DNA of 64,000 bases from NCBI GenBank assembly GCA_018380885.1, contig JAGZSY010000015.1:1-64000 (forward strand), read 5' to 3'. The position numbers and the translations under genes are program-made. The notes beneath the pieces are model-generated. The model did no database searches, was not told where the DNA came from, and saw only the letters and a program-made list of their open reading frames with translations. Positions 59,809-64,000 of the stretch are shown here, piece after piece. Within the stretch, counting starts at the first letter, position 1, and each line of letters begins with the position of its first letter. The DNA comes from Enterocloster asparagiformis (lineage in GTDB: Bacteria > Bacillota > Clostridia > Lachnospirales > Lachnospiraceae).

Positions 59809-62800
59809 CTATACGCTCTCTACAGCCCTCGTCCAAATTTCCATAAATTCCTCGCCCGAGAGCGTCTCCCGCCGGGTCAGCTCCCCGGCGATCTGCTCCA
59901 GAGCGCCCTGCCATCTTGTGAGAATTTTCAGGGTCTGCTCATACTGTTCCCGGAGAATCCTGATCACCTCCCGGGATATTTCCTGCTCCAGGCCCGGCAG
60001 AATGCTGCATGTCCGGTCATTTCCCAGGTAATCGTCGGATCCTGTCAGGACAGCGGCCGGGCCGAACAGGTCGTACATTCCATACTGGGCGACCATCTTT
60101 TTCACAATCCCGGTGGCCCTGGCCAGATCGTTTCCCGCTCCCTGTGTGATGCCGCCGCTCCCGCCGGTCAGCTCCTCCGCGGCCCGGCCGCCCAGCAGGC
60201 AGCGCACCTCGCCCAGCAGATCGTCTTTTGTCTCCAGCTGTTTTTCCTCCTTGGACAGGTTGATCACATATCCCAAAGCCGACTCGCCCCTGGGCACGCA
60301 GGTCACCTTCTCAAAAGGCTTCTTAACCTCATCTCCCAATATGGGGTTGCCCTCCCCGTCCACCACGCTCAGGATTGCGTGGCCGGTCTCGTGGACCGCG
60401 ACGATCTTCTTGTCCCTCGCGCCGGGCGTTTTCCTGGTGGGAAGGCCCACAATCATGTTCTCCAGCGCTTCCAGGATATCCTCGAGGGTTACGGTATACA
60501 GGCAGCCGTCCGCCGGCCCGGAGTCCGGCCGCCGGCCCCTGGCCGCCGCCAGAATGCCGGCCTCGTTGACCAGGTTCGCCAGCTCCGCCGGGCTGGCGCC
60601 GTAGCTTCTGGCCGCCGCCTCCCGTATCACCGCCTCCGCCTTTTCCTTCCACCGGGCATCGAGACTGCTCTCATCCATACCCAGGGAAATGGCCAGGGCC
60701 GGGCGCAGCTGTTTCTCAGCGTACAGCCGCAAAATATCCTCCCGCCCCCTGCGGTCCGGAAGCCCCACGGGGATGCGCCGGTCAAACCGGCCGGGCCGCA
60801 GCAGCGCCGGGTCCAAAACCTCCGGGCGGTTGGTCGCGCCCAGCACAAAGAGGTTCTGGTTTCCCGAAAAACCGTCCATGCAGGCCAGCAGCGCGATCAG
60901 CACCTCGTCGGCGCCGCCTCTGGTGCCTCTCCTCTTGGCCACCGCATCCAGCTCATCGATAAAGATCACGACAGAGGACGCCTCCGCCTTCTGGGCCTGC
61001 AGGAACAGATCCCGCACGCGGTCCGCGCCGGCGCTTTGCCCTCCGGACAAAAGGTCGGTGGCCGCCAGGGCGATAAATGCCGTCCGCCCGCCGCCGCAGC
61101 TAGGGTCCGCCTCCCCGATCCGTTTGGCCGTCTCCCCGGCTACCGCCCGGGCCAACAGCGTCTTTCCCGTTCCGGGCGGGCCCACCAGCAGCGCGCCCTT
61201 GGGAAGCCGCGCCCCGGCCAGGCGGTAGGTCTCGCTGTGGGCCAGCATATCCACTACCTCGTTCAGCTTTTCCACCGCGGTTTCCTGTCCCTTCACATCC
61301 GCAAAGGTTTCCGTTATATCCTGCTCCACCTTAAACTGCTTGCGCGTATGTCCCAAACGCTCCTCGTTGGCCTCCAGAATCGCCTCGTAGTTGTCGATCA
61401 ACTCCTTGTTGTAGGCTTCCGTGACCGTCCGCCAGACCTGGAGCCAATCCGCGTGGAGGCCCTGGCAGCGGGCAAAACGGTACTCTGTGGCCAGACGGCC
61501 GGCCAGCGTCTCGTTTCCCCGGAAATATGCGAACTGATCCGCATACTCCTGGCCGGTCACCCTGCGGTAAAAATTTTCCGCCAGGCGCAGCGCCTCGCCC
61601 TCCAGAGAGCCGCCCGGCAAGAGCTCCGGCTCCCGCTTGCAGATCCGGTACTCCAGGTCGCGCACCAGCTCCGGCACGGAGGGCGTTTCCAGCTCCAGCA
61701 CCGTTACCCGGCTGTAAAGCCCGGGATTGTCATTCAGGAATCTTCGCGTCTCCCGCTCATATCCGGCCATGAGAATGGTGGGAAGCTGGTCCTCCCGGTA
61801 AGTCTCGTACTGCTCCACCTCCTGCCCGCTCTTCTCGTCGGTCACGATCCTGGGCAGACGGCACTCCCCCTTCAAAACGGGCAGCAGGGCCTCCAGCGCC
61901 TCGTGCCCGAAATCCTGGCCTGAAGTGTTGAACAGCGTGTACACGTCATCCAGAAACAGGGCGTTTTTACGCTCAATGGCCTGGATAATCATTTTCAGCG
62001 TCTTGGGTCTGGTATGCCCGATAAACCGCCCCACCAGGTCCCTGGCGTTGATTACGGTCAGGGTGCGGTCCGGGTCGGTATCGGACCGGGGAATCACGTG
62101 AAATTCCACCAGCGTGTCAACCAGGCGTTTTGCCAGCGTGCTCTTTCCCACCCCGGGCTTGCCGAGAATCACAATTCCGGCCAGACGCCCGGCGTTCCCC
62201 GCCCGGTCCGGGGCCGGGCCGTCCCCGGCGTATCCACGTTCCACCACCAGGCGATGCACGATGTCCACGATGGCGGACGCCTCCACCGCGCCCTCCTCCG
62301 GCGGGAACAGGCGGCGCGCCACCGCCTCGCGGGAGATAAAGCCGGGGAGCAAAGCGGCTTCCCGCCGGGCGCTCTCAGCCTCCGCCCGGATAAGGCCGGG
62401 CGCCGTTTGCCCGGTTCCCACAGCATTTTCCGGCGCAGCCTCCTCGCGCCCACCCTCCGGGCCGTCTGCCGGTTCCTCATGCGGAGGATAATTGCTCTCG
62501 TTCTCCCAGGCGCTGACCGCCACGCCCATCATCAGCGGATAGGCGAAAATTCCCTTTACGTTCTCCAGTGCCTGGGAGTCGCCGGGATCGCCAAAGCCCC
62601 TGAGCCAAAGCGCCCGGCCGCGGATATCCTCGAATCCTCTGGTGCGCTGATCCAGGAACTCCCCCTTCTCAATGCCGCCCAGATAAGCCTTCCCGTCCTG
62701 CCATCTGTAGATCAGCACCAGGCGATCCGACCCGGCGGTTCCGGGAAGCAGTCTGCGCATGTTGGAAAAGCTGCAATCCTTCTGGATTTCCAGGCAAAAA

Positions 62801-64000
62801 TCCACAAATGACAGCTCTCCCATTTTCAGGGGAAGCCCTGTGTAGAGATGGTTGCTCACCTCCGGCAAACGGAACAGATAGGTGTAGTTAGCCGGATCGT
62901 CCGGCGGCAGCTGCCGGAATGTCCGCGGGTCCGGCAGCCCGTCCTCTGTGTCGGCTCCGCTGCAAAATACCAGGCTGACGCAGCTCTTGGCTCCCTGCCG
63001 GCGATCGTCCTTCACCCGCCGGTTTCCATTGTAATTCACGCAGCAATACCGGCCGTTTCCAGCCTTAAAGTAGATCATATAGCGCTTATATTGGCGCATA
63101 TCCTCCATGTCCCGCAGCAGCACCAGTCCTCTGTTCAGCCACATTCCGCAGCGGCAGTCAAAATTAACCTGGTCGTAGCCGGTCAAATAGACGCCGTTAT
63201 AGTCGGCCGACGGAATATTTTCCGACAGCTTCCAATCCGCCATGGAATAGTAATATTCCCTGTAATTTAAAATCTCGCCCCGCGCCGCCTGCTCCTCAGC
63301 TGCGGACTCCCCGCTTTCCTCATCCGGCTTTTTCAGCCACAGCTCCTGGGTGCCCTGCAGGTGGTAATCCCGATAGCTGCGCAGCCATCTGCCGGAGTGG
63401 TAAACGCTTCCGTCGCGGCCCGCAAACGGCGTCTGCTTAATCTTCCGAAAATCCAGCAGTTCGCCGTCTCTGTACCGCCGGCTCTCGCCCTCCGTCAAAA
63501 AATACTCGTTGACCGAGGAATCCTCCTCGTACAGCGCCATAAAGAAGCCTTCCTGAAGCTCCCGGCAAATTTCCTCCTCGTCGTCCGGGTTGTCCTTAAG
63601 CTTCTTTACCACCCGGGATTCGATTCTCCCCCGCAGCTTAAACGCAATACGTCCCCCAAACGTACCGGTATAGAACCCCAGGGGGGTCCCCGCCTGATCC
63701 GCTGTGCCAAGCTCGATCCGCCGCCTGCTCTCCAGGTAAAACCCTCCGTCTCCAAACCCGGCCCTGGACACGCAGCAGTCGTTCCCCACCAAGGTATTGA
63801 TCATCAGGTTCGTATTGACATTGTCAAAAAATCCGGCATACTGGTTTTCCTTCTCACAGCAGTTGTCCCAGGCCAACGGCATAAACATACAAATCTGCCC
63901 CTCGGCGTAGGGGTAATACGGGCCCGGACTCGCAGAGTCCCACTTCAACACCTGGTAAATGTCCGGGCGCTCCGTCCGGGCAAGCTCCATCTCGTTCAGC
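59809..64000 (-). CDS. Double AAA+ protein: unknown N-terminal region, SpoVK/CbbX-type AAA, soluble FtsH-like AAA and M41 protease (5' end open)
   Basis: At least 1393 residues counted from the ATG at 63990; the frame stays open to the window edge and that ATG has no ribosome site, so the gene may begin outside. Residues 1 to about 500 are an unrecognised region without membrane helices. About 590-790 is a SpoVK/CbbX-like AAA: Walker A GKPGVGKST (near 608), Walker B ALFLDDV (Asp replaces the usual Glu). About 900-1110 is an FtsH-type AAA: Walker A VGPPGTGKT (near 933), Walker B VVIFIDELDAV, LLRPGRFDR. About 1190-1393 is an M41 peptidase with HETGH (near 1198) and a likely third zinc ligand in GAGNDLARAT. 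Normal FtsH has N-terminal membrane helices; none are seen here. Confidence 0.87.
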   Translation of the reverse strand, partial: LNEMELARTERPDIYQVLKWDSASPGPYYPYAEGQICMFMPLAWDNCCEKENQYAGFFDNVNTNLMINTLVGNDCCVSRAGFGDGGFYLESRRRIELGTADQAGTPLGFYTGTFGGRIAFKLRGRIESRVVKKLKDNPDDEEEICRELQEGFFMALYEEDSSVNEYFLTEGESRRYRDGELLDFRKIKQTPFAGRDGSVYHSGRWLRSYRDYHLQGTQELWLKKPDEESGESAAEEQAARGEILNYREYYYSMADWKLSENIPSADYNGVYLTGYDQVNFDCRCGMWLNRGLVLLRDMEDMRQYKRYMIYFKAGNGRYCCVNYNGNRRVKDDRRQGAKSCVSLVFCSGADTEDGLPDPRTFRQLPPDDPANYTYLFRLPEVSNHLYTGLPLKMGELSFVDFCLEIQKDCSFSNMRRLLPGTAGSDRLVLIYRWQDGKAYLGGIEKGEFLDQRTRGFEDIRGRALWLRGFGDPGDSQALENVKGIFAYPLMMGVAVSAWENESNYPPHEEPADGPEGGREEAAPENAVGTGQTAPGLIRAEAESARREAALLPGFISREAVARRLFPPEEGAVEASAIVDIVHRLVVERGYAGDGPAPDRAGNAGRLAGIVILGKPGVGKSTLAKRLVDTLVEFHVIPRSDTDPDRTLTVINARDLVGRFIGHTRPKTLKMIIQAIERKNALFLDDVYTLFNTSGQDFGHEALEALLPVLKGECRLPRIVTDEKSGQEVEQYETYREDQLPTILMAGYERETRRFLNDNPGLYSRVTVLELETPSVPELVRDLEYRICKREPELLPGGSLEGEALRLAENFYRRVTGQEYADQFAYFRGNETLAGRLATEYRFARCQGLHADWLQVWRTVTEAYNKELIDNYEAILEANEERLGHTRKQFKVEQDITETFADVKGQETAVEKLNEVVDMLAHSETYRLAGARLPKGALLVGPPGTGKTLLARAVAGETAKRIGEADPSCGGGRTAFIALAATDLLSGGQSAGADRVRDLFLQAQKAEASSVVIFIDELDAVAKRRGTRGGADEVLIALLACMDGFSGNQNLFVLGATNRPEVLDPALLRPGRFDRRIPVGLPDRRGREDILRLYAEKQLRPALAISLGMDESSLDARWKEKAEAVIREAAARSYGASPAELANLVNEAGILAAARGRRPDSGPADGCLYTVTLEDILEALENMIVGLPTRKTPGARDKKIVAVHETGHAILSVVDGEGNPILGDEVKKPFEKVTCVPRGESALGYVINLSKEEKQLETKDDLLGEVRCLLGGRAAEELTGGSGGITQGAGNDLARATGIVKKMVAQYGMYDLFGPAAVLTGSDDYLGNDRTCSILPGLEQEISREVIRILREQYEQTLKILTRWQGALEQIAGELTRRETLSGEEFMEIWTRAVESV

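Noticed and set aside
60379..61923. 514-codon plus-strand frame opposite the FtsH-like gene
   Set aside because: Antisense to conserved AAA+ and protease motifs; no own motifs or ribosome site.

Overview
The window looks like chromosomal DNA from a high-GC member of the Lachnospiraceae (Clostridium cluster XIVa, Enterocloster/Lachnoclostridium-like; the genus is not resolved). Reasons are the Gram-positive SRP RNA with Alu domain, the pfk-dnaX-ybaB-recR gene order, spore-maturation genes (spmA, spmB), a GerMN lipoprotein, choline-binding-like cell-wall repeats, an LPXTG adhesin and an anaerobic NrdG-type activase. No tRNA, IS element, prophage or CRISPR array is visible.

Left part (1-12.5 kb). 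Three tandem sigma-A promoters read leftward off the window, most likely into an rRNA operon. Rightward of them, all on the minus strand, lie cvpA, a Cof-type HAD phosphatase, a large TPR protein with an AAA-like remnant, recR, ybaB, dnaX and pfk, then the SRP RNA gene, an RmlD-like reductase, tadA, a VOC protein and an SLC13-type permease.

Acid-sugar locus (11-20.6 kb). A minus-strand operon encodes a DUF1537 kinase, a cytoplasmic BNR 'sialidase-like' protein, an iron-type alcohol dehydrogenase, a DapA-family aldolase and a PdxA2-type dehydrogenase. A divergent PrpR_N regulator and the separately promoted SLC13 permease complete the locus. Both promoter regions carry the same 15-bp inverted repeats and a nearly identical 21-bp block, which defines a small regulon. 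The regulator has lost both the sigma-54 contact loop and its Walker B acids. DUF1537 plus PdxA2 suggests a four-carbon acid sugar passing to DHAP; the aldolase and BNR protein suggest a larger or conjugated starting substrate.

Middle (20.6-50 kb). An NrdG-like activase, a repeat-rich DUF6128-type protein, nagB, a YARHG lipoprotein, and a MarR-GerMN lipoprotein pair are followed by a murD2-murL pair (ligation of L-Glu and then epimerisation at the UDP-MurNAc-dipeptide stage). Next come spmB, a 13-kb Cna-B/LPKTG adhesin gene, a TIGR00300 protein with cysK, a lipoprotein and an NSS transporter. A 65-bp GC-rich minisatellite separates the transporter from spmA.

Right part (51-64 kb). This is a cell-envelope region: a cell-wall-repeat protein behind a MerR-type 19-bp-spacer promoter; a 963-residue protein joining an ECF sigma factor, a repetitive linker, one membrane helix and an extracytoplasmic cell-wall-repeat domain; an XRE regulator whose candidate operator recurs in front of a small protein and a second cell-wall-repeat protein; a YitT protein with a convergent MerR regulator; and a very large double-AAA+ soluble FtsH-like metalloprotease that runs off the right edge. 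The membrane-tethered sigma factor and the AAA+/FtsH fusion are the best candidates for undescribed systems.
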